Positions 41,830 to 50,598 of a DNA stretch of 64,000 nt are shown in pieces. A program made the translations under genes and the position numbers. This DNA is from DASTHG01 sp041497135 (GTDB taxonomy: Bacteria; Gemmatimonadota; Gemmatimonadetes; Gemmatimonadales; GWC2-71-9): positions 84,166-148,165 of the forward strand of contig JBGQFX010000001.1 of the NCBI GenBank assembly GCA_041497135.1. Direction: 5' to 3'. Below the pieces are notes generated by a model. That model saw only the letters and a list, made by a program, of their open reading frames with translations. It had not been told where the DNA came from and ran no database searches. How positions within the stretch are numbered: the stretch's first letter is position 1; every line of letters starts with the position of its first letter.

Positions 41830-42536
41830 CGCCCACTCTTGCCGGGCCCATTGCGGACGGGATCCCCGAGCCGGTGTACGTGCCGATCGGCCTCGAGCGG
41901 TCGCTCCCGGGCACGCTGTCCCTGCCCCCGCATCCCGCGGGCGTCGTGCTGTTCGCCCACGGCAGCGGGAGCTCGCGCCTCTCGCCGCGCAACCTGTTTG
42001 TAGCGGACCGGCTGTTTGCCGCCAACCTCGGGTGGCTGCTGTTCGACCTGTTGACCGAGGCGGAGGCCCAGTCGCGCACCAACGTGTTCGACATCCAGTT
42101 TCTCTCCACGCGGCTGCGGGCGGCCACCGACTGGGTGGCGGCCTATCCCGCGACGCGCGATCTGCCCATCGGCTACTTCGGCGCCAGCACCGGCGCGGCC
42201 GCGGCGCTCCGCGCCGCCGCCGACGATGAGAGAATCCGCGCCGTCGTGTCCCGTGGCGGCCGGCCCGATCTGGCCGGCGACGCGTTGCGCGAGGTCCGGG
42301 TCCCGACCCTGCTGATCGTCGGCGGGGCGGACCCAGCCGTCCTGGAGCTTAACATCCAGGCGCTTGGCGCCATTGCCGGCGTCAAGGAGCTGGTCGTGGT
42401 GCCGCGAGCCACGCACCTCTTCGAGGAGCCCGGCACGCTGGAGGCCGCGGCCGAGCATGCGGCGGAGTGGTTCAAGCGGTATTTGCCTGAAGCGGTCGGG
42501 CTACGCCAACCGGTGGAGGAGACGGCCGCCCGCTGA
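41826..42536 (+). CDS. Alpha/beta hydrolase (dienelactone hydrolase-like)
   Basis: 236 residues. The nucleophile Ser is in YFGASTGAAAAL, the acid probably Asp in LIVGGADPAVLE, and the His in PRATHLFEEPG. GVVLFAHGSGSSRLSPRN forms the oxyanion region. The family hydrolyses small esters or lactones; the substrate is unknown. The start overlaps the M50 gene by ATGA. In mycobacteria similar hydrolases are often fused to or paired with a phosphoribosyltransferase; here hpt converges 6 nt away. Confidence 0.85.
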   Translation: MTPTLAGPIADGIPEPVYVPIGLERSLPGTLSLPPHPAGVVLFAHGSGSSRLSPRNLFVADRLFAANLGWLLFDLLTEAEAQSRTNVFDIQFLSTRLRAATDWVAAYPATRDLPIGYFGASTGAAAALRAAADDERIRAVVSRGGRPDLAGDALREVRVPTLLIVGGADPAVLELNIQALGAIAGVKELVVVPRATHLFEEPGTLEAAAEHAAEWFKRYLPEAVGLRQPVEETAAR

Positions 42537-42542
42537 GTCCGA

Positions 42543-43085
42543 CTAGGTTTCCGGCGGCGGCTCCAGGACTCCGATGTAGGGGAGTGTGCGGAAGCGGTTG
42601 TCGTAGTCGAGACCGTAGCCCACGACCCAGCGATCGGGAATGTCGAACCCGACGTAATCGACCGACACGTCGGGCGGCAGCCGGTCGGGCTTGCGGGTGA
42701 GCGCGCAGGTCTTGAGCGACGCCGGCCCCCGGGCCTCGAGCGTGCGGCGCAGATAGCCCAACGTCACTCCGCTATCGACGATGTCCTCCACCAGCAGCAC
42801 GTGCTTGCCGGCGATTTCCACGCGCAGATCCATGATGAGCCGCACGGCGCCCGAGGGGATCGAGCCGTGCTCGTAGCGCGACAGGGCGATGAAATCGACC
42901 CGGCACGGAATGGTCAGCCGCCGCGAGAGGTCCGCCAGGAGGATGAACGCTCCGCGCAGCACGCCCACCAGCAGGAGCTCATCCACTCCCGCATAGTCCG
43001 CCGAGATGCGGCGCGCGAGCGTGTCGACGCGAGCCGCGATCTCTGATTCGGAGATGAGGACGGGAGGCGGACCGGCGGAGTTCAT
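42543..43085 (-). CDS. hpt: Hypoxanthine phosphoribosyltransferase
   Basis: 180 residues: LLVGVLRGAFILLADLSRRL, the PRPP loop VLLVEDIVDSGVTLGYLRRTL, KTCALTRKPDR and VGYGLDYDNRFRTLPYIGVL. It salvages hypoxanthine or guanine with PRPP. Length and motifs are typical. It has its own four-unit repeat promoter, divergent from that of the neighbouring UspA gene. Confidence 0.94.
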   Translation of the reverse strand: MNSAGPPPVLISESEIAARVDTLARRISADYAGVDELLLVGVLRGAFILLADLSRRLTIPCRVDFIALSRYEHGSIPSGAVRLIMDLRVEIAGKHVLLVEDIVDSGVTLGYLRRTLEARGPASLKTCALTRKPDRLPPDVSVDYVGFDIPDRWVVGYGLDYDNRFRTLPYIGVLEPPPET

Positions 43086-43101
43086 AGATCGTACGGAATC
43101 G

Positions 43102-43157
43102 ATTCTAGCCAGCCTGCTTCAGGGGTTTTGTGAAGCCAAGGTGAAGCTCCCCTCAGC
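43102..43157 (-). promoter_or_regulatory. 11-bp direct-repeat promoter of hpt
   Basis: Minus-strand GCTGAG (43152-43157), CTTCAC (43141-43146), CTTCAC (43130-43135) and CCCTGA (43119-43124) form four units in exact 11-bp phase. TAGAAT (43102-43107), the best -10 of the set, follows after exactly 11 nt. The start codon lies about 16 nt beyond. Confidence 0.75.
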
Positions 43158-43180
43158 GCAGATCGGAGTTACCAAGCCCG

Positions 43181-43225
43181 CTTCTAGTGGCCTTCAACCT
43201 TGCTTCATGAAGACCCGGCCATCTT
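43181..43225 (+). promoter_or_regulatory. 11-bp direct-repeat promoter of uspA gene
   Basis: CTTCTA (43181), CTTCAA (43192) and CTTCAT (43203) are exactly 11 bp apart. CATCTT (43220-43225), the same hexamer as at groEL, follows 11 nt later. It is divergent from the hpt promoter, with 23 bp between the two repeat blocks. Confidence 0.75.
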
Positions 43226-43252
43226 GCCCAAGGAATCCAACCGGAGGCCGGT

Positions 43253-44182
43253 ATGTCGTGGAAGCAGATCATCGTGGGAGTGGATCCGTCGCCGGCCGCC
43301 GCGCGCGCGGCGCAGCTTGGGTTGAAGATCGCCGCCGCGGCCAACGCGGAGTGCCGGCTCGTTCACGCGACCCGCGACACGTGGAGCCTGGTGGCGGAAG
43401 GTGGGCTGCAGGCACAAGCGGCCGCGTTCCGCGCGGCAGCGCTGCATGAGGTGCGGTCCCAAATAGAGGCCGCGCTGGCCGGCGAAGTGCCGTGGGACGT
43501 GCTGCACGATCTTCTGGTCCGGGAAGGGTGGCCGCCGGCCGCCCTGGATGACGAAGTCCGCGAGTCCGGAGCGGATCTGCTCGTGCTCGGCGCCAAGCAC
43601 CACACCGCCTTGGGTCGCTGGCTCGGCGGCAGCACCGTGCACAACGTCGCGCGGATGATGCGCGCCCCGTTGCTCGTCGTCGGATCGCCGCCGGCCGCGA
43701 TCCGGCGCGTGCTGGTGACCGTCGATGCCTCCGCCGCGGCCCGCCCGACGCTCGAGTTCGCTCAGCGGTTCGCCGATCTGTTCGATGCCGAGCTCCGAGT
43801 GCTGCACGTCATCGAGCCGCTGCCCATCCTGCCGGAGACCCCGCCGCCCGTCAACCCGAGCGACTACGAGCGCTTGCTGGAAGAAGAGTGCGCGCAGAAG
43901 ATCTGGCCGCTCGTGGGGCCCGACGCCGAAAAGGTGACCCGCCACGCATCGGCCGAGACCGGTATTGCCGCGGAGGCCCAGACCTGGGACGCTGATGTCG
44001 TGGTAGTCGGCTCCCACGGCAAAGGGTTCGTGGAGCGGATGCTGGTCGGCAGTGTCACCGAGCGGCTGCTCAATCAGCTGCCGTCGCCGCTGCTGCTGGT
44101 GGTGCCGGCCGGGCGGGGCGCGCCGCGGGCGGGGACCGCCAAGGTGAGCGCGGCGAAGACTGCGGCTGCGGCCGTGGGGTAA
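43253..44182 (+). CDS. Tandem universal stress protein (UspA family)
   Basis: 309 residues with two Usp domains (about 1-145 and 150-285). The second has the ATP-binding motif G-2x-G-9x-GS in GSHGKGFVERMLVGS. The first has GAKHHTALGRWLGGST, a looser form. The C-terminus adds an Ala/Lys-rich tail (GTAKVSAAKTAAAAVG). GGAGG lies upstream of ATG 43253. It is transcribed from its own repeat promoter. Confidence 0.93.
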   Translation: MSWKQIIVGVDPSPAAARAAQLGLKIAAAANAECRLVHATRDTWSLVAEGGLQAQAAAFRAAALHEVRSQIEAALAGEVPWDVLHDLLVREGWPPAALDDEVRESGADLLVLGAKHHTALGRWLGGSTVHNVARMMRAPLLVVGSPPAAIRRVLVTVDASAAARPTLEFAQRFADLFDAELRVLHVIEPLPILPETPPPVNPSDYERLLEEECAQKIWPLVGPDAEKVTRHASAETGIAAEAQTWDADVVVVGSHGKGFVERMLVGSVTERLLNQLPSPLLLVVPAGRGAPRAGTAKVSAAKTAAAAVG

Positions 44183-44215
44183 CACCGGGCCTAGTGCTGC
44201 CCTGGCCGGCGCGAG

Positions 44216-46861
44216 TTGCCGCGCGTATGCTGGACCGACTCCGACCGGCCGGTCACCACGTCCGAAACGCTCCACACCCTGCTCGCTGAGGCTCTGGCCG
44301 ACCGCTACCGGCTCGAGCGCGAGTTGGGCCATGGCGGCATGGCGATCGTCTATCTCGCCCGCGACGTGAAGCACGAGCGTCGTGTCGCCGTCAAAGTGAT
44401 ACGCCCTGAGCTCGCCTCCGCCCTGGGCGTCGAGCGCTTCCTGCGCGAGATCACGATCGCCGCCGCGCTCCAGCATCCCCACATCGTGCCGCTGTTCGAT
44501 TCCGGCACCGCGGCGGGCCAGCTGTTCTATGTCATGCCCTACGTCGAGGGCGAATCGCTGCGCGTCCGCCTGGTGCGCGAGCGCCAGCTCCCCTTCGCCG
44601 AGGCGCTCCAGATCACCCGCGAGGTCGCCGACGCCCTCAGTTACGCCCACAGCCACGATGTGATCCACCGCGACATCAAGCCGGAGAACATCATGCTCTC
44701 GGGCGGCCACGCGCTGGTGGCCGACTTCGGCATCGCGCGCGCCATCACCGTCGCCGGCGGGGACACGCTCACCGAAAGCGGCATCGCCGTCGGCACGCCG
44801 GCCTATATGAGCCCGGAGCAGGGAGCGGGGGAGGCGAGGCTGGACGGTCGCAGCGACGTCTACAGCCTCGGCTGCGTGCTGTACGAAATGCTGGCCGGGC
44901 ACCCCCCCTTCCTGGGCGAATCCCAGCAGGAGATTCTGGCGCGCCATACGCTCGATCCCGTGCCGCCGCTGCGCTCGGCGCGGCCCTCGGTGTCCGAGCC
45001 GATCGAGCGCGCGGTGACGCGGGCGCTCAGTAAGGTCGCGGCCGATCGCTTCCCGACCGCCTTCGAGTTTGCCGGCGCTCTGGAGGCGCCCGCATCGATC
45101 GTTCGGGCGACTCTCGTTCCACGGCCCGCGCTGCGCCGTGGCCTTGGGGCGCTGTTAGCGCTCGCGGTAGGCCTCACGGTCTGGCTCGGTGTTCGCTCCG
45201 TGATTCATCCCCGTTCTGCCGAGGCAGCGACGATTGCCGTGCTCCCCTTCGAAAACCTCGGCACGCCGGAGGACGAATACTTCGCCGATGGGATGACGGA
45301 CGCGGTGCGCGGCAAGCTCGCCGCGCTTTCGGGCTTGGCGGTCACGGCGCGGAGCAGCTCGAGCCAATACAAGCAAACCCCCAAGAGTCCCCAGCAAATC
45401 GGTCAAGAGCTGGGCGTGCGCTACCTCCTCACCGCCACCGTGCGCTGGCAGAAGCTGGGGAGTGGGACCAGCCGGGTGCAGGTGACCCCCGAGCTGGTGC
45501 GCGTGGCCTCGGCCTCGACCCAGTGGCAACAGCCGTTCGACGCCGCCCTCACCGACGTGTTCCAGGTGCAGGCCGACATCGCGACCCAGGTGGCGCAAGC
45601 GCTGGACGTGGCGCTGGGCGACAGCGACCGGCAGCAGCTCGCCGAGCCACCCACCCACAGCCTCGCTGCGTACGACGCCTACTTGAAGGGCGAAGAGGTG
45701 TCACATGGTCTGGCCGCCGGGGACCCCGCTACGCTGCGCCAAGCGGCGGCTTACTACGCGCAGGCGGTGGCGCTCGACTCCACCTTCGTACAGGCCTGGG
45801 ACAAGCTGTCTCGAGCGCATTCGGGCCTTTACACCAACAGCACGCCGACGGCTGCGGAGGCGGAGCTGGCACGCCGGGGTGCCGAACGGGCCCTGGCGCT
45901 CGCGCCAACTCGTGCCGAAGGGCGATTTGCATCCGGTCTCTACTACTACTTCGTGAGCCACGACAACGCTCGCGCGGCCAGGGAATTCGAGCAGGGAAGG
46001 CAGGCAGCCCCGGGCAATGCGGATCTGCTCGCCATGGCCGGCCTCATCGAGGCTACTCTTGGCCACTGGGATTCAGCCGTCGTCTTCCTACAGCGAGCCC
46101 AGATTCTTGATCCGCGCTCCGTCCTCCCTCCCTCGAACCTGGCGCAAGTCTTGGTGTGGCTCCGGCGTTACCCGGAGGCGGGCGCGGCCGTCGACCACGC
46201 TCTCGTGCTTGCCCCCACCCACTTGTTCGCGATCGAGAGCAAGACGATGATCTCGCTGGGGCAAGGCGATCTGGCGGGTGCGCGAGGGGTGGTGGCGGCC
46301 GCGCCGACCGAGGTGGACCCTGCCGCGCTGGTCGCCTTCTTCGCGTTTTCTTGGGACCTCTACTGGGTGCTGGACGAGGCCCAGCAACAGCTCCTGCTGC
46401 GGCTGACCCCGAACGCGTTCGATGCCGATCGGGGCAATTGGGGAATCGCCCTAGCCCAGACTTACTGGTTGCGCGGCGAACAAGCACGGGCGCGGGTCTA
46501 CGCGGACTCGGCACGGCTTGCCTACCAACGACAACTGCAGAGCGCACCGGAGGACGCGCAGCGCCATGTGCTGCTCGGTCTCGCGCTCGCCTACCTCGGT
46601 CGCAAAGCCGACGCGGTGCGGGAAGGCGAGCGCGGCGTGGCGCTGTTGCCGATCGCGAAGCATGCGCTATTCGGTCCCTACTATCAGCACCAGCTCGCGC
46701 GGATCTACATCCTGGTGAACGAGCCTGAGAAGGCCCTCGATCAACTCGAGCCGCTGCTCAAGATCCCCTACTACCTCGCTCCGGGGTGGCTGAAGATCGA
46801 TCCGACCTTCGCGCCGCTGCGGGGGAATCCGCGGTTCGAGCGGCTGGTGAGAGGGCGATAA
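44216..46861 (+). CDS. Transmembrane serine/threonine kinase with TolB-like and TPR tail
   Basis: 881 residues from TTG 44216, the first start after an in-frame TAG. Kinase domain about 30-285: glycine loop GHGGMA, Lys60, HRDIKPEN at 151, DFG at 170, MSPEQ. One transmembrane helix (about 308-328, RRGLGALLALAVGLTVWLG) places the tail outside the cytoplasm. The tail has a TolB/FlgO-like segment (IAVLPFENLGTPEDEYFADGMTDAV) and many TPR-like helices. It resembles the kinase at 1731 but adds the membrane anchor. A mid-protein ligand signal to the kinase is an inference. Confidence 0.9.
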   Translation: MPRVCWTDSDRPVTTSETLHTLLAEALADRYRLERELGHGGMAIVYLARDVKHERRVAVKVIRPELASALGVERFLREITIAAALQHPHIVPLFDSGTAAGQLFYVMPYVEGESLRVRLVRERQLPFAEALQITREVADALSYAHSHDVIHRDIKPENIMLSGGHALVADFGIARAITVAGGDTLTESGIAVGTPAYMSPEQGAGEARLDGRSDVYSLGCVLYEMLAGHPPFLGESQQEILARHTLDPVPPLRSARPSVSEPIERAVTRALSKVAADRFPTAFEFAGALEAPASIVRATLVPRPALRRGLGALLALAVGLTVWLGVRSVIHPRSAEAATIAVLPFENLGTPEDEYFADGMTDAVRGKLAALSGLAVTARSSSSQYKQTPKSPQQIGQELGVRYLLTATVRWQKLGSGTSRVQVTPELVRVASASTQWQQPFDAALTDVFQVQADIATQVAQALDVALGDSDRQQLAEPPTHSLAAYDAYLKGEEVSHGLAAGDPATLRQAAAYYAQAVALDSTFVQAWDKLSRAHSGLYTNSTPTAAEAELARRGAERALALAPTRAEGRFASGLYYYFVSHDNARAAREFEQGRQAAPGNADLLAMAGLIEATLGHWDSAVVFLQRAQILDPRSVLPPSNLAQVLVWLRRYPEAGAAVDHALVLAPTHLFAIESKTMISLGQGDLAGARGVVAAAPTEVDPAALVAFFAFSWDLYWVLDEAQQQLLLRLTPNAFDADRGNWGIALAQTYWLRGEQARARVYADSARLAYQRQLQSAPEDAQRHVLLGLALAYLGRKADAVREGERGVALLPIAKHALFGPYYQHQLARIYILVNEPEKALDQLEPLLKIPYYLAPGWLKIDPTFAPLRGNPRFERLVRGR

Positions 46862-46897
46862 ACGCCGCCGACGGTGCGGCTCGAATCGGCTCGGCCG

Positions 46898-48292
46898 TCA
46901 GCCCACCGTCACCTGTTGCTGATCCTGCGCCACATTGACCGCCCAGCCGTAGCGTGCCGTGATCGCCTGGGCGAGCGCGCGCGCCGCTTCGGGCTCGCCG
47001 TGCACCAGGTACGTCTGACCCGGCGGCCGCGTGAACCCGCCCAACCAGCGCAACGTCTCCTGCTGGTCGGCGTGCGCCGACAGGCCGTGTATGGTTTCGA
47101 CCCGCGCGCGCACCGGCACCTGTTCCCCGAACATCTTGAGGGTCTTCGCCCCGTCCTGGAGTGAGCGCCCGCGGGTCCCCTCGGACTGGAAGCCAACCAA
47201 GAGCACGGTGGTGCGCGCATCGGGCAGTCGGTGCTGCAGGTGATGCAGGATCCGCCCGCCAGTCGCCATCCCGGAGGATGACACGATGATCACCGGTCCG
47301 GTGATGTCGTTCAACCGCTTCGATTGTTCCACCGTGCGGCAGAACTGGCATTGCTTGGTGCGTAGCGCGCGCTGGCCGTCCGACACTTCGGCGCGCATCT
47401 CTTCGTCCTGGTCTTCCGCGTGGCGCAGGTAGATCTCGGTCACGTCCACCGCCGAGGGGCTATCCACGTACACCGGGAGCACCGGGATACGTTTCTCCTC
47501 CTCCAGACGCTTGAGCAGCCACAAGAGCTCCTGCGTGCGGTCCACGACGAACGCGGGCACGAGCAGCCCGCCGCCCCGCTGGGCCGTTTCTCGAACCACT
47601 TTGGCGAGCTCTTCGTCCGTCCCTGCCGGATGCGCGCGGTCGCCATAGGTGGACTCGAGCAGCAGGACGTCGGCTTCGGGAACGGGCTCGGGGTCCGGCA
47701 GGATGGGCCGGTCGTACCGTCCCAGGTCGCCCGAAAAGACGACCAGTGGACCGGCGCCGAGCTTCAGGTCCACCGTCGCGGCGCCGAGGATGTGCCCGGC
47801 CCGGCGATAGGTAACGGTGATGTCACCCACGACCGGGAACGGCCCCCCGTAGCCCAACGGCTTGAGCTGCGCGAGGGCGCGCTGGGCATCCTCGCCCGTG
47901 TACAGCGGCAACGCGGGCGTGTGCTTGGCGTAGCCGTAGCGGTTGGCCCGCTCCGCCTCTTCTTCCTGCAGGTGCGCGGCGTCGGGGAGCAACACGCCAA
48001 GCAGCTCGACGGTCGCAGGCGTGCAGTAAATCGGCCCGCGATACCCGCGCCGCACCAAGAGCGGCAGGTAGCCCGTATGGTCGATGTGGGCGTGGGAGAT
48101 CACGACGGCGTCGAGGCTTTTCGGATCGAACGGCGGCTCGCGCCAGTTGCGCAGCCGCAGCTCCTTGAGCCCCTGAAACAGGCCGCAATCGAGCAGCACG
48201 CGCCGGCCGTTCGCGGTCACGAGATGCATCGAGCCGGTGACGGTCTCGGCCGCGCCGAGGAACTGGATGGTGGCAGTCGTTGGAGTGCTCAC
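46898..48292 (-). CDS. Beta-CASP metallo-beta-lactamase ribonuclease
   Basis: 464 residues from GTG 48292. The metal motif is ISHAHIDHTGYLPLL, with downstream motifs GHILGAATVDLK, FSGDLGRYDRPIL, LLESTYGDRAHP, and the beta-CASP region with IIVSSSGMATGGRILHHL and IHGLSAHADQQETLRWLGGF. It is related to CPSF/YSH1-type RNA nucleases. It is the last gene of the complex-I-like operon, coupled to the previous gene by GTGA; why an RNase sits there is unclear. Confidence 0.9.
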   Translation of the reverse strand: MSTPTTATIQFLGAAETVTGSMHLVTANGRRVLLDCGLFQGLKELRLRNWREPPFDPKSLDAVVISHAHIDHTGYLPLLVRRGYRGPIYCTPATVELLGVLLPDAAHLQEEEAERANRYGYAKHTPALPLYTGEDAQRALAQLKPLGYGGPFPVVGDITVTYRRAGHILGAATVDLKLGAGPLVVFSGDLGRYDRPILPDPEPVPEADVLLLESTYGDRAHPAGTDEELAKVVRETAQRGGGLLVPAFVVDRTQELLWLLKRLEEEKRIPVLPVYVDSPSAVDVTEIYLRHAEDQDEEMRAEVSDGQRALRTKQCQFCRTVEQSKRLNDITGPVIIVSSSGMATGGRILHHLQHRLPDARTTVLLVGFQSEGTRGRSLQDGAKTLKMFGEQVPVRARVETIHGLSAHADQQETLRWLGGFTRPPGQTYLVHGEPEAARALAQAITARYGWAVNVAQDQQQVTVG

Positions 48293-49074
48293 GTGAGCGG
48301 CCGGTCCCCGTTCTCGATCGCCCCAAGCAGCCGCAGCACGCCGTCCAGGATGGTGAGCGGATGCGGCGGGCACCCCGGCACCCAGAGATCCACGGGAATC
48401 GTGTCCGACACGCCGCCCTGGACTTCGGGGCTGCCGCGAAATGGCCCGCCGTTTACGGCACAGGCGCCGACGGCGAGCACGATCTTGGGGGGTGGAACGG
48501 CCTCGTAGGTCTTCTCCAAGGCCAGCCGCATGTTGGTGTTGACCGCGCCGGTGACGACGAGGCCGTCGGCGTGACGCGGCGACGCGACGAACTGCACGCC
48601 GAAGCGCGCCAGGTCGAACACCACGTTTCCGAGGGCGACCAGCTCCGCTTCGCAGCCGCCGCAGCTCCCCGCCACGACCGATCGCAGCCGTAACGAGCGC
48701 CCGAAGAGCCGGCGGCTCCGCTCGTCCAGCGCGCGGGCCAGCGCCACCTCGCCCGAGGGGGTGACCAGCGCCTGACGGCTGGCGACTGCCATCCGGTAAT
48801 CGCGCGTGTAGCCGATCGCGCCCCCTGGGCACGCCGCCACTTCCTCGGGACTGAAAAGACAGGCGCCGACGTCCAGAGCCGTGCGGCCGTCGGATCCCGC
48901 GACGAGCAGCTCCGAGGGAGCGCGCGTGCCGCATCCCCGGCAGTCATCGGGGCAACGGGTGGGATCCCGCGTCGGACGCCCGCGGAACCGCTCCGGCAAC
49001 TCTGGCGTCGGCCCCTGCGGGAAACGCAGGGTCCGCATCCCTTGTCGCAGCCGGTTGCGGATCAAGTCAAGCAT
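48289..49074 (-). CDS. hyfI: HyfH-HyfI-like fusion: ferredoxin domain plus NuoB-like subunit
   Basis: 261 residues. Residues 100-261 are the NuoB/small-subunit domain with the full cluster set: SCGGCEAEL, AVGACAVNGG and PGCPPHPLTI. Residues 1-100 look like a NuoI/HyfH ferredoxin subunit (FRGRPTRDPTRC, LDVGACLFSPEEVAACPGGAIGYTRDY) but keep only five of the usual eight cysteines, so at most one [4Fe-4S] cluster is likely there. No separate ferredoxin subunit gene is present. It would pass electrons toward the large subunit. Confidence 0.85.
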   Translation of the reverse strand: MLDLIRNRLRQGMRTLRFPQGPTPELPERFRGRPTRDPTRCPDDCRGCGTRAPSELLVAGSDGRTALDVGACLFSPEEVAACPGGAIGYTRDYRMAVASRQALVTPSGEVALARALDERSRRLFGRSLRLRSVVAGSCGGCEAELVALGNVVFDLARFGVQFVASPRHADGLVVTGAVNTNMRLALEKTYEAVPPPKIVLAVGACAVNGGPFRGSPEVQGGVSDTIPVDLWVPGCPPHPLTILDGVLRLLGAIENGDRPLT

Positions 49075-49086
49075 CGAGCCCCCCCC

Positions 49087-50598
49087 TCACAGGTCGTGCC
49101 CGGCGTAGGAGAGGTTGAAGCTCTTGTTGCACAGCGGAAAGTCGGAGATCTCGTTCCCGGGCATCGCGATGGCCAATGCCGCCCAGTTGTGGAATGACGG
49201 ATCCGTCACTTTGTGGCGCCGGATATTGCCCGCCGAATCGGTGATGACGACGTGGACGATCTCGCCCCGCCACCCCTCGACCATGGCGACGACGAGCTCG
49301 TTGGACCCGAGCGAACCACAAGGCATCCGGACCAGGCCGCGAGGAAGTGCGCCGAGTTGCTCGATTGCGAATTCCAGCGATCGCTGGATCTCGACACGAC
49401 GGACCAAGGCCCGCGCCAGCGCGTCACCGGCCCAGGCCGTGGCCACCGGAATGTGCGCGAAGCGGAAGATGCCATACGGGTGATCGTGCCGCACATCCCG
49501 GGGAACCTCGCACGCCCGCGCCACCGGACCCACGAAGCCGCCGTCGCTGCACGCCCCTTTGGGTACTATCCCCACGCCCTCGAGCCGCGCCTGGACCGAG
49601 GCGTTCTCGAACATCAGATCGAGAACCGAGTCCAGTTCTTCCCGGAGCTGCTGCAATCGGTCGCGCATGTCGACGGCCATCTCCGGAGGGATGTCGAACC
49701 CGACGCCGCCCGGCCGCACCAGTCCACGCCCGTAGCGGTTGCCGCTAAGCGTCATCAGGAGATTGAGACACTCTCCCCGCAAGCGACCGAGATACGCCGC
49801 CGCCGGTGCGTAGGCCACGTCGCCCGCAAGCGCGCCCAGGTCCCCGATGTGATTGGCCAGCCGCTCGAGCTCCAGGGCGATGCCGCGAACCGTCTGCGCC
49901 CGTGGCGTCTTGCGGCTGCGTGAGAGCGCCTCGAGGGCGCCGCAGTACGCGCCGGCGTGCCCGATCACCGTGTCCCCGGCGATCGACTCAGCCAGGAGGA
50001 CGCCGCGCGAGGCGTCGTATGTTTCCAGCAGCCGCTCCACGCCGCGGTGCTGGTAGCCCAGCTCGATCTCGAGGAACAACACGGCTTCGCCGTGGGCGTG
50101 GAATCGGAAGTGTCCCGGCTCGATGATCCCGGCGTGCACCGGCCCCACCGCCACCTCGTGGACCTCGTCGCCTTCTATAAGAAAGAAGGGATAGGCTTCG
50201 CGGTCCATTGCGCCGACGCGCCGCCCCGGCGGCGCGTGATCCGGCGGGTGCCGCCGCAGCGGTTTGAGCCACGGATGCCCTTCGGGAATGACGCCACATT
50301 GCTCGGCGATCTCGCGCTCGAACCGGTTGGCCTGGGGGCACGCCGGCGTGAGGGCGGGATAGCGCTCCCCCACCCGCGTGCTCGATGCCCCGAGTACGCC
50401 ATGGGTATCGTCGGCGAGAATCGCCACGAGCCGCGTCCGATCGTTCCCATCCGGGAGGCCGAACAGCGAGGTGAGCCGCCAACCCTGCCCCACCGCCCCG
50501 ACCACCGTTTCCTGGAAGCCGTCCATCGATTCGATCGGGACGGACTTCCAGGGAACCGCGCGCCGGTTCCGCAGCCCCAGCTCCTTGAACCGGTTCAC
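49087..50598 (-). CDS. hyfG: HyfG-like large subunit without nickel ligands (NuoC+NuoD fusion)
   Basis: 503 residues from GTG 50598. Residues 1-140 match NuoC, the remainder NuoD/HycE (YQHRGVERLLETYD, GIALELERLANHIGDL, SGNRYGRGLVRPGGVGFD). Where [NiFe] enzymes have CGxC, it has ESIAGDTVIGHAGAYCGAL; at the C-terminus DPCxxC is replaced by SDFPLCNKSFNLSYAGHDL. All four nickel cysteines are therefore absent. It belongs to the hydrogenase-related (Ehr) class; its substrate is unknown. Overlaps hyfF by GTGA. Confidence 0.88.
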   Translation of the reverse strand: MNRFKELGLRNRRAVPWKSVPIESMDGFQETVVGAVGQGWRLTSLFGLPDGNDRTRLVAILADDTHGVLGASSTRVGERYPALTPACPQANRFEREIAEQCGVIPEGHPWLKPLRRHPPDHAPPGRRVGAMDREAYPFFLIEGDEVHEVAVGPVHAGIIEPGHFRFHAHGEAVLFLEIELGYQHRGVERLLETYDASRGVLLAESIAGDTVIGHAGAYCGALEALSRSRKTPRAQTVRGIALELERLANHIGDLGALAGDVAYAPAAAYLGRLRGECLNLLMTLSGNRYGRGLVRPGGVGFDIPPEMAVDMRDRLQQLREELDSVLDLMFENASVQARLEGVGIVPKGACSDGGFVGPVARACEVPRDVRHDHPYGIFRFAHIPVATAWAGDALARALVRRVEIQRSLEFAIEQLGALPRGLVRMPCGSLGSNELVVAMVEGWRGEIVHVVITDSAGNIRRHKVTDPSFHNWAALAIAMPGNEISDFPLCNKSFNLSYAGHDL

